Part shown: positions 1 through 7,266 of the stretch, one piece after another | Layout: each line of letters starts with the position of its first letter | How positions within the stretch are numbered: the stretch's first letter is position 1 | From: DAOUEX01 sp034430235 | GTDB lineage: Bacteria > Chloroflexota > Anaerolineae > UBA2200 | Reading direction: 5' to 3' | Assembly (NCBI GenBank): GCA_964478075.1 | Contig: CAYZGO010000053.1 | Coordinates: forward strand, 1 to 11,854 | Length of the DNA: 11,854 nt | Notes under the pieces: model-generated | Seen by the model: the letters and a program-made list of their open reading frames with translations, nothing else | Told to the model about the DNA's origin: nothing | The model's database searches: none | Position numbers and translations under genes: made by a program

Positions 1-78
1 AAGGTGGGAGAGACGGCGGTAGTTCCTGCGCCCCAAGAAGAACGAGCTTTAATCTCGGAGGTTAGGGGGGATCAATAG
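1..78 (+). CDS. 3' end of an unidentified upstream reading frame (partial)
   Basis: Frame 1 is open from the window edge to a TAG at 76-78 and would encode 25 C-terminal residues, starting KVGETAVVPAPQ and ending SEVRGDQ. The tail is hydrophilic and acidic and shows no recognisable domain. The stop lies 20 bases before the start codon of the GH3 remnant, which fits an operon, but 78 open bases are weak evidence for coding. It could equally be non-coding DNA. Confidence 0.25.
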   Translation, partial: KVGETAVVPAPQEERALISEVRGDQ

Positions 79-98
79 CAGAGAATAAGGAGAACGTC

Positions 99-272
99 AT
101 GAGAAATCGAATTGAGGAACTTCCAAAGCAGATGACACTTGAGGAAAAAGTATCCGTGCTGGCCGGTTCGGACGAGATCTGGCAGATCAACGCCCATCAT
201 TTAGCTGAAAAGGCAGGCGCACACCCCTTCGCCAGTAGCGACAACGTCACGCTCTACATCCTGGCACGTTAG
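99..272 (+). pseudogene. GH3 beta-glucosidase remnant (57 codons)
   Basis: The reading frame begins with ATG at 99, preceded by an excellent Shine-Dalgarno AAGGAG at 87-92 (6-base spacing). It starts MRNRIEELPKQMTLEEKVSV and continues LAGSD. The stretch QMTLEEKV..LAG is the typical N-terminus of GH3 beta-glucosidases, where it precedes the catalytic (beta/alpha)8 domain. After about residue 27 the similarity stops, and the frame closes with TAG at 270-272. Intact GH3 enzymes are usually 700-900 residues, so over 90% is missing. The last residues, DNVTLYILAR, resemble the strand that opens the GH3 C-terminal domain (typically ..VYVLAR-NSGEG..), which suggests an internal deletion fusing the N-terminus to a later part; that second match is tentative. 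With its start signals intact, the 57-residue peptide might still be translated. The fragment sits directly upstream of two GH94 genes and a GH1 gene, so the cluster once had a further beta-glucosidase. Confidence 0.7.
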
Positions 273-332
273 GACGACCAGGGTGATAGTTCGGTGCCGG
301 TTACCCAATCCAGGGTTCACTGAAAAGAGCTT

Positions 333-361
333 TTGCAGTGGACAAGAAGGGTCTATATAAG
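333..361 (+). promoter_or_regulatory. candidate sigma-70 promoter for the first GH94 gene
   Basis: TTGCAG at 333-338 and TATAAG at 356-361 are separated by 17 bases. The -10 matches consensus at 5 of 6 positions but the -35 only at 3 of 6. Transcription would start near 368, giving a leader of about 36 bases with the Shine-Dalgarno at 394-398 before ATG 404. This supports the ATG 404 start, because a GTG start at 338 would lie inside the promoter. The weak -35 leaves room for chance. Confidence 0.4.
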
Positions 362-403
362 GATGCTGTGAAATACGCCATTACCAAACTAGCAGGAGAG
401 ATT

Positions 404-2848
404 ATGCGCTACGGCTACTTCGACGATGACCGCCGCGAGTATGTCATCACGCGGCCGGACACTCCCTTGCCTTGGATCAACTACCTGGGAAGCGAGCAAT
501 ACTTCGGTATCATCTCCAACACCGCAGGGGGCTACTCGTTCTATTGGGACGCACGCCTGCGACGTCTGACGCGCTATCGCTACAACGGCGTCCCCCTGGA
601 TTCTGGTGGACGTTATATCTATGTACGGGACAACGATACAGGAGAGTTCTGGTCCCCTTCCTGGCAGCCCACGCGACACAGAGCAGAAGACTACGAGTGC
701 CGACACGGTCTCGGCCACACGATCATCCGTTCCACTTGCCACGGGATCGAGGCCCAGACCCGGTACTTCGTCCCTTTGGGCGAGAGTCTCGAGATCTGGC
801 AGTTGACAGTGACCAACTGCCGACACCGGCCCGCGCGCCTCTCGGTCTTTTCTGCCATTGAGTTTGCCCTGTGGGACGCCCAGGACGACGCAACCAACTT
901 CCAGCGTAACTTCAGCACAGGCGAGGTGGAGATCGAAGACGGTGTGATCTACCACAAGACTGAGTACCGAGAGCGGCGGAATCACTTCGCCTTCTTCGCC
1001 TGCTCCGGAGAACTGGCCGGATTCGACACGCAGCGCAGTGCGTTTCTGGGACCATACCGCGGGTGGGATAATCCGGCGGCGGTCGAGCGCGGTCGTTCGT
1101 TCGATTCTATAGCCCAGGGCTGGGCGCCGATGGGCTCGCACCACGTTAAAGTGAGCCTCCAGCCCGGCGAGTCCCGTCAGATCATCTTCCTGCTGGGCTA
1201 CCACGAGAATCCTCCCGACCAAAAGTTCGATCCCCCCGGCTCGCAGAGGATCAACAAGCGAACGGTTGAGCCCGTCATCGCCAACTATCTAGACAAGGAC
1301 AACGTGCGCGCCGCCTTTGACGCGCTTCGCGCCCATTGTGATCACCTGCTCGGCATCTTCCAGGTGGAAACGCCAGACATCCATACTAACCGCATGGTGA
1401 ACATCTGGAATCCTTACCAATGCATGGTCACCTTCAACCTGTCCCGCTCGGCGTCGTTCTTCGAATCCGGCACCGGGCGCGGGATGGGCTTTCGCGATTC
1501 CAATCAAGACCTCCTGGGCTTTGTGCACATGATTCCAGAGCGGGCGCGTCAGCGTATCTTGGATCTTGCCGCGACTCAGCTAGAAACGGGCGGCGCCTAC
1601 CACCAATACCAGCCGCTGACCAAGGAGGGCAACAATGAGATTGGCAGCAACTTCAACGACGATGCACTCTGGCTGGTTCTAAGCACCGCCGCCTATCTCA
1701 AGGAAACGGGCGACTGGAGCCTCCCGGACCAGATGGTGCCGTATGAGAATCTCCCCGGCTCTGAGCAACCACTTTACGAACATCTGCAACGCAGTTTGCG
1801 CTACACGCTGGATAGGCTGGGGCCACACGGTCTGCCGCTCATCGGTCGTGCGGACTGGAACGACTGTCTCAACTTGAACACCTTCTCTGACACACCTGAC
1901 GAATCCTTCCAGACCACAAGTAACAGAGACGGCAAGGTGGCCGAGTCGGTCTTTATCGCCGGGCTGTTCGTGCTGGCGGCCAAAGAGATGGCTGCCATCG
2001 CCCAGTGGCGTGGCTTGGCGGGTGAAGCACGGCAGTACCTCGATTGTGCCGCCAAGATGGGAGCCGCCGTGCGTGAACACGGGTGGGATGGGGGATGGTT
2101 CCTTCGCGCCTACGATGACTCCGGGCAGAAGGTAGGCTCGCATGAATGTGATGAGGGGCAGATCTTTGTCGAGCCGCAGGGTTTTTGCATCATGGCCGGC
2201 ATCGGACTCGACGATGGTCGCGCGGAGAAAGCTCTGGCAGCAGTTGAGGAACGCCTGGCTACGCCGCACGGCATCATCCTACAGCAACCCGCCTACTCAC
2301 GATATTACCTGCACCTGGGTGAAATCTCGTCCTATCCACCCGGCTACAAGGAGAACGCTGGCATCTTCTGCCACACCAGCCCATGGATCATGATCGCCGA
2401 GACCATGGTCGGGCACGGCGACCAGGCGCACGACTATTACCTGCGCATCAACCCTTCCGTTCGGGAGGCCATCAGCGAGGTGCACCGCTGTGAGCCGTAC
2501 GTGTATGCGCAGATGATCGCGGGACCTGATGCCACAACCTACGGCGAGGCCAAGAACTCCTGGTTGACCGGCACCGCCGCCTGGAATTATGTTGCCATTT
2601 CGCAATGGATTCTGGGCATCCGGCCCACCTACGACGGCCTGCGGATTGCACCCGCCATCCCCAGCTCCTGGTTCGGCTTCCAGGCGGAGCGCGTTTTTCG
2701 CGGAGTCGTCTATCATATCTCTGTCCAACGCCTGGGCGAGGGCAATAGCGTCTCGCTCACAGTGGATGGCCAGCCGATCAGCGGCAACCTCGTCCCCCTC
2801 CCACCGCCGGGGACGAGCGAGGTCCTGGTCGAGGCCATGCTGCGATGA
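404..2848 (+). CDS. cellobiose phosphorylase (GH94)
   Basis: This enzyme (EC 2.4.1.20) reversibly phosphorolyses cellobiose to alpha-glucose 1-phosphate and glucose in the cytoplasm, conserving bond energy. The 814-residue product matches the family length (about 811). It begins MRYGYFDDDRREYVITRP and carries CBP-type blocks: SNTAGGYSFYWDARLRRLTRYRYN, FQRNFSTGEVEIEDG, SRSASFFESG, GMGFRDSNQD (residues 360-369) and YKENAGIFCH (648-657). By recalled correspondence to the Cellvibrio gilvus structure, D487 in ADWNDC (483-488) is the general acid, R359, D365, W485, K649 and E650 bind sugar, and H657, T722 and G723 hold phosphate; all are present. The frame can be opened to GTG 338, but ATG 404 has AGGAG at 394-398 (5-base spacing), aligns with the start of the second GH94 protein, and lies downstream of a candidate promoter, so I chose 404. 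There is no signal peptide. It is followed after 239 bases by a GH1 gene. Confidence 0.93.
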   Translation: MRYGYFDDDRREYVITRPDTPLPWINYLGSEQYFGIISNTAGGYSFYWDARLRRLTRYRYNGVPLDSGGRYIYVRDNDTGEFWSPSWQPTRHRAEDYECRHGLGHTIIRSTCHGIEAQTRYFVPLGESLEIWQLTVTNCRHRPARLSVFSAIEFALWDAQDDATNFQRNFSTGEVEIEDGVIYHKTEYRERRNHFAFFACSGELAGFDTQRSAFLGPYRGWDNPAAVERGRSFDSIAQGWAPMGSHHVKVSLQPGESRQIIFLLGYHENPPDQKFDPPGSQRINKRTVEPVIANYLDKDNVRAAFDALRAHCDHLLGIFQVETPDIHTNRMVNIWNPYQCMVTFNLSRSASFFESGTGRGMGFRDSNQDLLGFVHMIPERARQRILDLAATQLETGGAYHQYQPLTKEGNNEIGSNFNDDALWLVLSTAAYLKETGDWSLPDQMVPYENLPGSEQPLYEHLQRSLRYTLDRLGPHGLPLIGRADWNDCLNLNTFSDTPDESFQTTSNRDGKVAESVFIAGLFVLAAKEMAAIAQWRGLAGEARQYLDCAAKMGAAVREHGWDGGWFLRAYDDSGQKVGSHECDEGQIFVEPQGFCIMAGIGLDDGRAEKALAAVEERLATPHGIILQQPAYSRYYLHLGEISSYPPGYKENAGIFCHTSPWIMIAETMVGHGDQAHDYYLRINPSVREAISEVHRCEPYVYAQMIAGPDATTYGEAKNSWLTGTAAWNYVAISQWILGIRPTYDGLRIAPAIPSSWFGFQAERVFRGVVYHISVQRLGEGNSVSLTVDGQPISGNLVPLPPPGTSEVLVEAMLR

Positions 2849-3087
2849 GGATGCTGCAAATCGGCTTAGCGATAGCAATGTGTCGCCGGGGGTTGGGCGA
2901 TGGCGCTCGCCGCTCCGGCGCGTCGGCGGTGGGTCTCCTCCTTCGTTGTGCCGGTTGTGCCCGAGAGGCAGTTTCGTTGGCAGCTGCCCCCTGGGCCAAC
3001 CTGGCACAGCCGCTCCCAATCGGAGCGGGTTGGTCCTGGCTGCCGGGCCACGTCGAAGCCACCAGAGAATAAAACAGGAGATACGAC

Positions 3088-4440
3088 ATGCCCCCACCCA
3101 ACACTGTTTCGTTCCCCTCCGGTTTCGTCTGGGGGGCTGCCACCGCTTCCTACCAGATTGAGGGCGCCTGGGATGAGGACGGCAAGGGGGAGAGCATCTG
3201 GGACCGCTTCTCCCACACGCCAGGCAGAATCGCCAATGGCGACACCGGCGACGTGGCCTGCGACCACTACCACCGCTGGAAAGAGGATGTGGGTCTGATG
3301 AAGGAATTGGGCTTGCACGCTTACCGGTTCTCCATCTCCTGGCCCCGCCTCCTGCCCGAGGGCCGGGGGCGCGTCAACCGCGGCGGTGTTGACTTCTATA
3401 GTCGCCTTGTGGACGCCCTATTGGAGGCCGAGATTACCCCTTATGTCACACTCTACCATTGGGATCTGCCGCAGGCCCTGCAGGATCAGGGAGGCTGGCC
3501 CAAGCGGGCCACTGCAGAGGCCTTTGTCGAGTACGCCGAAGTGGTAAGCCACAGCCTGGGCGACAGGGTGACGTACTGGATCACGCTCAACGAGCCATAC
3601 GTCAGCGCTTCTGTCGGTCACCTGGAAGGAAGACACGCCCCAGGGCACACCGACCTCGATGAGGCGCTGTCAGCAGCGCATCACCTTCTGCTGGCCCACG
3701 GTTGGTCGGTTCCGGTAATCCGCGGCAACAGCAACGGCGCTCAGGTGGGCATCACCCTCAACTTGAGCCCGCACGTTCCCGCCTCACCCAGTGTACCCGA
3801 TCGAGCTGCCGCCTGGCAGGGAGATGGCATCCTCAACCGCTGGTTCCTCGATCCGATTTCTGCGCGCGGTTACCCACCAGACATCATCCAGCACCACGGA
3901 CGTCCCATGGACTTTGTGCAGGCGGGTGACTTGGAGGAGATAGCAGTCCCCCTCGACTTTCTCGGCATCAACTACTACTTCCGTACTGTGGTCCGAAGCA
4001 CTCTCGTACCCGAGGCTCAGAACGAGCCGCGCATGGTATTCGTCAACCGGAACCCCACCGAGATGGGTTGGGAGTTGTATCCCGAGGGGCTCTACGACCT
4101 GCTGGGACGGCTGCACTTTGACTACCGTTTCCCAGCCTTGTACATCACAGAGAACGGCGCCGCCTACCCCGATGAGGTTGGCCCCGATGGGCATGTTGAT
4201 GATCCACAGCGGATCGTATACTTGGGGGAACACCTGGCTGCAGCCGCACGGGCCATTGCGGCAGGAGTGCCATTGCGAGGCTACTTCGCCTGGTCGCTTT
4301 TGGACAACTTTGAATGGGCACATGGATATTCAAAGCGCTTTGGCCTGATCTATGTTGATTATCCGACGCAACGGCGTATACCGAAAGCCAGCGCACACTG
4401 GTATCGCCGCGTCATCGCTGCTAACGCCGTGGTAGACTGA
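3088..4440 (+). CDS. GH1 family beta-glucosidase
   Basis: This is a retaining beta-glycosidase, most likely a beta-glucosidase (EC 3.2.1.21) releasing glucose from cellobiose, cello-oligosaccharides or aryl/plant beta-glucosides. The 450 residues match single-domain bacterial GH1 enzymes. Visible signatures: SFPSGFVWGAATASYQIEG at 8-26 with glycone-binding Q23; YHWDLP at 123-128 (H124); acid/base E169 in TLNEP (166-170); GINYY at 293-297; nucleophile E355 in ITENG (353-357); and SLLDNFEW at 403-410 with W402, E409 and W410 of the glycone site. All expected catalytic residues are present, so it should be active. There is no signal peptide, so it is cytoplasmic. The ATG has AGGAG at 3076-3080 (7-base spacing). 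The next gene starts 36 bases after the stop, so the two are probably co-transcribed. Fine specificity (gluco-, galacto- or fucoside) cannot be read from the sequence. Confidence 0.93.
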   Translation: MPPPNTVSFPSGFVWGAATASYQIEGAWDEDGKGESIWDRFSHTPGRIANGDTGDVACDHYHRWKEDVGLMKELGLHAYRFSISWPRLLPEGRGRVNRGGVDFYSRLVDALLEAEITPYVTLYHWDLPQALQDQGGWPKRATAEAFVEYAEVVSHSLGDRVTYWITLNEPYVSASVGHLEGRHAPGHTDLDEALSAAHHLLLAHGWSVPVIRGNSNGAQVGITLNLSPHVPASPSVPDRAAAWQGDGILNRWFLDPISARGYPPDIIQHHGRPMDFVQAGDLEEIAVPLDFLGINYYFRTVVRSTLVPEAQNEPRMVFVNRNPTEMGWELYPEGLYDLLGRLHFDYRFPALYITENGAAYPDEVGPDGHVDDPQRIVYLGEHLAAAARAIAAGVPLRGYFAWSLLDNFEWAHGYSKRFGLIYVDYPTQRRIPKASAHWYRRVIAANAVVD

Positions 4441-4476
4441 ACCATGCTCCAGACACCAAGCAAGGAAGGATTACGG

Positions 4477-6888
4477 ATGAAGTACGGATACTTTGATGAC
4501 CAAAACCGCGAATACGTGATCACCGACCCGAAAACACCCGTCAAATGGATCAACTACGTTGGGTCTCTGGCCTTTGGGGGGATTGTCGACCACACAGGGG
4601 GAGCGTTGATTTGCAAAGGCGACCCGGCCCTCAATCGCATCACCAAGTACATCCCCCAGTTGCCCAGTTCGGAATTCAAAGGGGAGACGCTATATCTCCG
4701 ATCCAAACAGGGGCACAGATACAAAGTCTTTTCTCCCTACTTTGTCCCCACGCTGGACCCCTACGATCTCTACGAGTGTCACGTTGGGCTGGGCTACACC
4801 CGAATTGTCTCCGAGTTCTACGGGATCAGAACCGAGGTGACGATTTTTGTCCCCTTGGGGGACAGCCGAATGATCAGCGATATCCAGATGACCAACGTCT
4901 CCGATCATCCCATGGACATTGACGCCATTCCTGTGGTCGAATACACCCACCCGGATGCGCTCAAGCAGTTTACCAACGCGGACTGGGTGCCTCAAACCAT
5001 GCAGAGCAAGGCCTATCGCGATGAAGCCGGCATGATTATCCTTGCGCAATACCCTTTCATGTACAAAGAAACGCGGGTCAACTACTTTACGTCAAACCGT
5101 CGTGTTTCGTCCTTCGAATCAGACCGCAGGAGATTCCTGGGAGACAACCAGTACGGCACCTGGGCGAACCCGCTCAGCCTCCAAGAAGAGGAGCTGAGCA
5201 ACTGCGAAGCTCTGCGCGGGGACAACATAGCCGCGCTGCTCCACCACCTCGGGACCATTCGACCTGGCGAGACCACCAGGCTGATCACACAGCTGGGCCA
5301 GGATGAGAGCATTGAGAAAGCCCTGCCCTTGATCAACCGCTATCGAGACGCAGAACAGGTGGAGCGGGCATTCAAGGAAATGGCTGTGTTTTGGGACACT
5401 TACTTGTCCAAGTTGCAGGTCGAGACCCCGGATGCCAGCATGAACATCATGCTCAACACCCATAATCCGAGACAATGTCACACCACCAAGAACTGGTCCC
5501 GATACCTTTCGCTCTACCAACTCGGCCTTGGCGCAAGGGGCATTGGCTTCAGAGACAGCTCCCAAGACGTGATGAGCATCCTAGTCAGCATGCCCCAAGA
5601 GGGCAAAGAGCTGATCAAGAAGCTCCTGCACGTGCAAAAAAGAGATGGTTCCGCCATGCATCAGTTCAATCCATTGACCATGATAGCTAATGAGGGCGAC
5701 TCCAGAGAAGTACAGGATGCTCCCAAGTACTACGGGGATGACCACCTCTGGATCGTCCTCGCCATCACTGCATACCTCAAGGAAACGGGCGACTTGGCTT
5801 TTCTGGATGAAGTGATCTCTTACTACGAGAAGGACAAAGACGGGCATTCCCTCGAATCAGGCACGGTTTTCGACCACGTACGCAGGGCTATCGAGTTCAC
5901 CCAAAACAACGTGGGGGCCCATGGGCTGCCGCTGCTGGGATTCGCGGACTGGAACGATACTGTCAATTTGCCGGCAGGCGCGGAATCCTTATTTGTGGCA
6001 AACCTATACGGCAAGGCTTTGCTAGAGATGATTGAACTCGCCCGACATCTTGGCGACGCGCAAGCGGTAGCCCAATATACCGCCTACTACCAAACGATGA
6101 AGCAGAGGGTGAATAAACATGCCTGGGACGGCAAGTGGTACGTGAGGTATTTTGATGTCGACGGGAGCCCTGTGGGCTCCCACTCAAACACCAAAGGACA
6201 GATCTACGCCAACGGCCAATCGTGGCCCGTCATCTCGGGCTTTGCCCCGCCGGACAGGGCAAAGGCCGCCTTGGATGCTATATATCGGCGGCTCAACACC
6301 CGCAACGGCATCAAGCTAAGCACACCGGGATACAACCGCTTTGACCCGGCGAAGGGAGGGATTACCACCTATCCGCCCGGAGCAAAGGAAAACGGCGGTA
6401 TCTTTCTACACGCCAATCCGTGGGTCATCATTGCCGAAACGATTATCGGAAATGGAGACCGCGCCTTCGAGTACTGTGACCAAATCAACCCGGTAGCTAA
6501 GAACGACAGGATTGACGAGTTTGAATGCGAGCCTTACGTGTATCCACAGAACATACTTGGGGATGAACACGCGCAGTTCGGGATGGCCCGCAATAGCTGG
6601 CTTACAGGTACGGCTTCCTGGACCTACCAAGCGGCAACGCAGTACCTCTTGGGTATTATGCCAACGTATGAAGGTCTCCAAATCGGCCCCTGCATTCCCA
6701 GAAAATGGGATGGGTTCAAAGTAACAAGGGAGTTCAGAAATGCCGTCTACGAAATCGAGGTCAAAAACCCTGGCCATGTATGCAAAGGAGTGAAATCAGT
6801 CAAAGTCGACGGCAGGAGAATCGAAGGCAACGTTGTAGCGGTTTTTGGAGACAGCAAAACCCATCGGGTTGAAGTCATTTTGGGATAA
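4477..6888 (+). CDS. second GH94 phosphorylase, specificity uncertain
   Basis: This is an inverting disaccharide phosphorylase acting on a beta-linked glucoside with phosphate. It has 803 residues from ATG 4477, which is preceded by AAGGAAGGA at 4462-4470; the in-frame ATG 4444 has no Shine-Dalgarno and adds 11 unaligned residues. The core GH94 machinery is kept: GIGFRDSSQD (355-364) with R354 and D360, ADWND (490-494) with general acid D494, KENGGIF (637-643) with K637/E638, H645, and SWLTGTASW (707-715) with T710/G711. It differs clearly from the upstream cellobiose phosphorylase: ADWNDC becomes ADWNDT; the following loop, which in the neighbour runs through PDESFQTTSNRDGK, is about 16-17 residues shorter; and there is a longer acidic insert near EGDSREVQD (406-414). 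The block after the CBP-like start (TGGALICKGDPALNRITKY) also departs. Alternatives are cellodextrin, laminaribiose or another disaccharide phosphorylase, or an atypical cellobiose phosphorylase. It is probably in one operon with the GH1 gene. Confidence 0.85.
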   Translation: MKYGYFDDQNREYVITDPKTPVKWINYVGSLAFGGIVDHTGGALICKGDPALNRITKYIPQLPSSEFKGETLYLRSKQGHRYKVFSPYFVPTLDPYDLYECHVGLGYTRIVSEFYGIRTEVTIFVPLGDSRMISDIQMTNVSDHPMDIDAIPVVEYTHPDALKQFTNADWVPQTMQSKAYRDEAGMIILAQYPFMYKETRVNYFTSNRRVSSFESDRRRFLGDNQYGTWANPLSLQEEELSNCEALRGDNIAALLHHLGTIRPGETTRLITQLGQDESIEKALPLINRYRDAEQVERAFKEMAVFWDTYLSKLQVETPDASMNIMLNTHNPRQCHTTKNWSRYLSLYQLGLGARGIGFRDSSQDVMSILVSMPQEGKELIKKLLHVQKRDGSAMHQFNPLTMIANEGDSREVQDAPKYYGDDHLWIVLAITAYLKETGDLAFLDEVISYYEKDKDGHSLESGTVFDHVRRAIEFTQNNVGAHGLPLLGFADWNDTVNLPAGAESLFVANLYGKALLEMIELARHLGDAQAVAQYTAYYQTMKQRVNKHAWDGKWYVRYFDVDGSPVGSHSNTKGQIYANGQSWPVISGFAPPDRAKAALDAIYRRLNTRNGIKLSTPGYNRFDPAKGGITTYPPGAKENGGIFLHANPWVIIAETIIGNGDRAFEYCDQINPVAKNDRIDEFECEPYVYPQNILGDEHAQFGMARNSWLTGTASWTYQAATQYLLGIMPTYEGLQIGPCIPRKWDGFKVTREFRNAVYEIEVKNPGHVCKGVKSVKVDGRRIEGNVVAVFGDSKTHRVEVILG

Positions 6889-6889
6889 A

Positions 6890-6901
6890 AGGGGGCCCCC
6901 T
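6890..6901. repeat. 12-base perfect palindrome AGGGGGCCCCCT
   Basis: A loopless G5C5 palindrome begins 1 base after the stop codon of the second GH94 gene. It may form a cruciform or a G/C-rich pause element. It is not followed by a T-run (the next bases are gtctccc), so I do not call it an intrinsic terminator. Confidence 0.6.
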
Positions 6902-6954
6902 GTCTCCCTTCGTCCCCTAATTGTGTTTAGCCTGTTTGGGGAGGTACAGGAGCG

Positions 6955-7149
6955 TTGAAAACCAGTTTCCCCCAAGGCTGTATCTGGGCCGTCGCCACAT
7001 CTGCTTGTCGGATCGAAGGGGCTAGGAACGATGGCGGCAAAGGCGAGCCGGGCTGGAACCGGTTTGTTTGCCCCACACGTGTGCAGGTGAACCAGCAGTA
7101 TCTGATGGGCGGGAAAAGCATACCATATCTGCAACCCGCTTGGATTTGA
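6955..7149 (+). pseudogene. GH1 beta-glucosidase remnant (N-terminal fragment)
   Basis: A TTG-initiated frame of 64 codons (stop TGA 7147-7149) begins LKTSFPQGCIWAVATSACRI. Residues 4-37 (6964-7065) align without gaps to residues 8-41 of the intact GH1 enzyme encoded at 3088-4440, with 18 of 34 identities: SFP.G..W..AT....IEGA...GKGE..W.RF. The glycone-binding glutamine of YQIEG is replaced by arginine (CRIEG), and nothing resembling the catalytic TLNEP or ITENG blocks follows, so it cannot be a functional glycosidase. After residue 40 the sequence is unrelated. A possible AGGAG lies at 6948-6952, only 2 bases from the TTG. Its position directly after the second GH94 gene mirrors the intact GH94-GH1 pair upstream, which suggests decay of a duplicated module. 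Confidence 0.75.
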
Positions 7150-7174
7150 CAGGCAGGCGTGGCTATGGTACAAT
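7146..7174 (+). promoter_or_regulatory. near-consensus sigma-70 promoter
   Basis: TTGACA at 7146-7151 (6 of 6), a 17-base spacer, and TACAAT at 7169-7174 (5 of 6, differing only at the third position). The expected start of transcription is near 7181. It is the strongest promoter I can see in the window. It points at the EF-G-type gene, but an intrinsic terminator lies between them. The -35 overlaps the end of the GH1 remnant. Confidence 0.85.
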
Positions 7175-7180
7175 GATGCT

Positions 7181-7202
7181 GCCTGGGGCGCAGGTCCCAG
7201 GC
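7181..7202 (+). promoter_or_regulatory. leader stem-loop 1
   Basis: GCCTGGG at 7181-7187 pairs perfectly with CCCAGGC at 7196-7202 around an 8-base loop (gcgcaggt). It begins almost exactly at the predicted transcription start, so it would form the very 5' end of the RNA, a position that often stabilises transcripts. It is followed by TTTCGGGC, too short a T-run to terminate. Confidence 0.55.
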
Positions 7203-7221
7203 TTTCGGGCGTGACACTGTT

Positions 7222-7266
7222 ACGAGGCAGTCACAGTGGTACAACGCTGTGACTGCCTCGTTTTCT
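7222..7266 (+). terminator. intrinsic terminator upstream of the EF-G gene (attenuator or sRNA end)
   Basis: A 15-bp perfect stem (7222-7236 with 7247-7261) around a 10-base loop is followed by TTTTCT. On the opposite strand no T-run follows, so it works only in the + direction. It lies about 45 bases downstream of the predicted transcription start and 40 bases before ATG 7307, with no credible promoter between. Transcription from 7181 must therefore pass it to reach the gene. GTGA..CTG at 7211-7219 can pair with CAGTCAC at 7228-7234, a weaker alternative fold that would break the terminator's 5' arm. Confidence 0.85.

Noticed and set aside
1697..1715. 19-base identity between the two GH94 genes (with 5776-5794)
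   Set aside because: It encodes the conserved segment LKETGD in both, so shared protein sequence with similar codon choice explains it. No evidence of recent gene conversion around it.
3010..3028. 7-bp perfect hairpin (CCGCTCC-5-GGAGCGG) before the GH1 gene
   Set aside because: No T-run follows, so it is not an intrinsic terminator. It may affect mRNA processing, but a GC-rich spacer also gives such stems by chance, as with the GGCAGCTGCC palindrome at 2979-2988.
2845..3072. 75-codon frame overlapping the cellobiose phosphorylase stop (ATGA overlap)
   Set aside because: The ATGA overlap looks like translational coupling, but the product is arginine/alanine-rich with no recognisable motif, there is no conserved-looking Shine-Dalgarno of its own, and long frames are expected by chance in GC-rich spacer DNA.
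2297..3097. 266-codon antisense frame
   Set aside because: It lies mostly opposite the phosphorylase 3' end, is compositionally what an antisense shadow of a GC-rich gene gives, and shows no domain. The same applies to antisense frames at 389-1222, 3784-4323, 7220-8038 and 8228-8836.
4444..4476. Alternative upstream ATG for the second GH94 gene
   Set aside because: There is no Shine-Dalgarno before 4444 and the 11 added residues have no family counterpart, whereas ATG 4477 has AAGGA six bases upstream.
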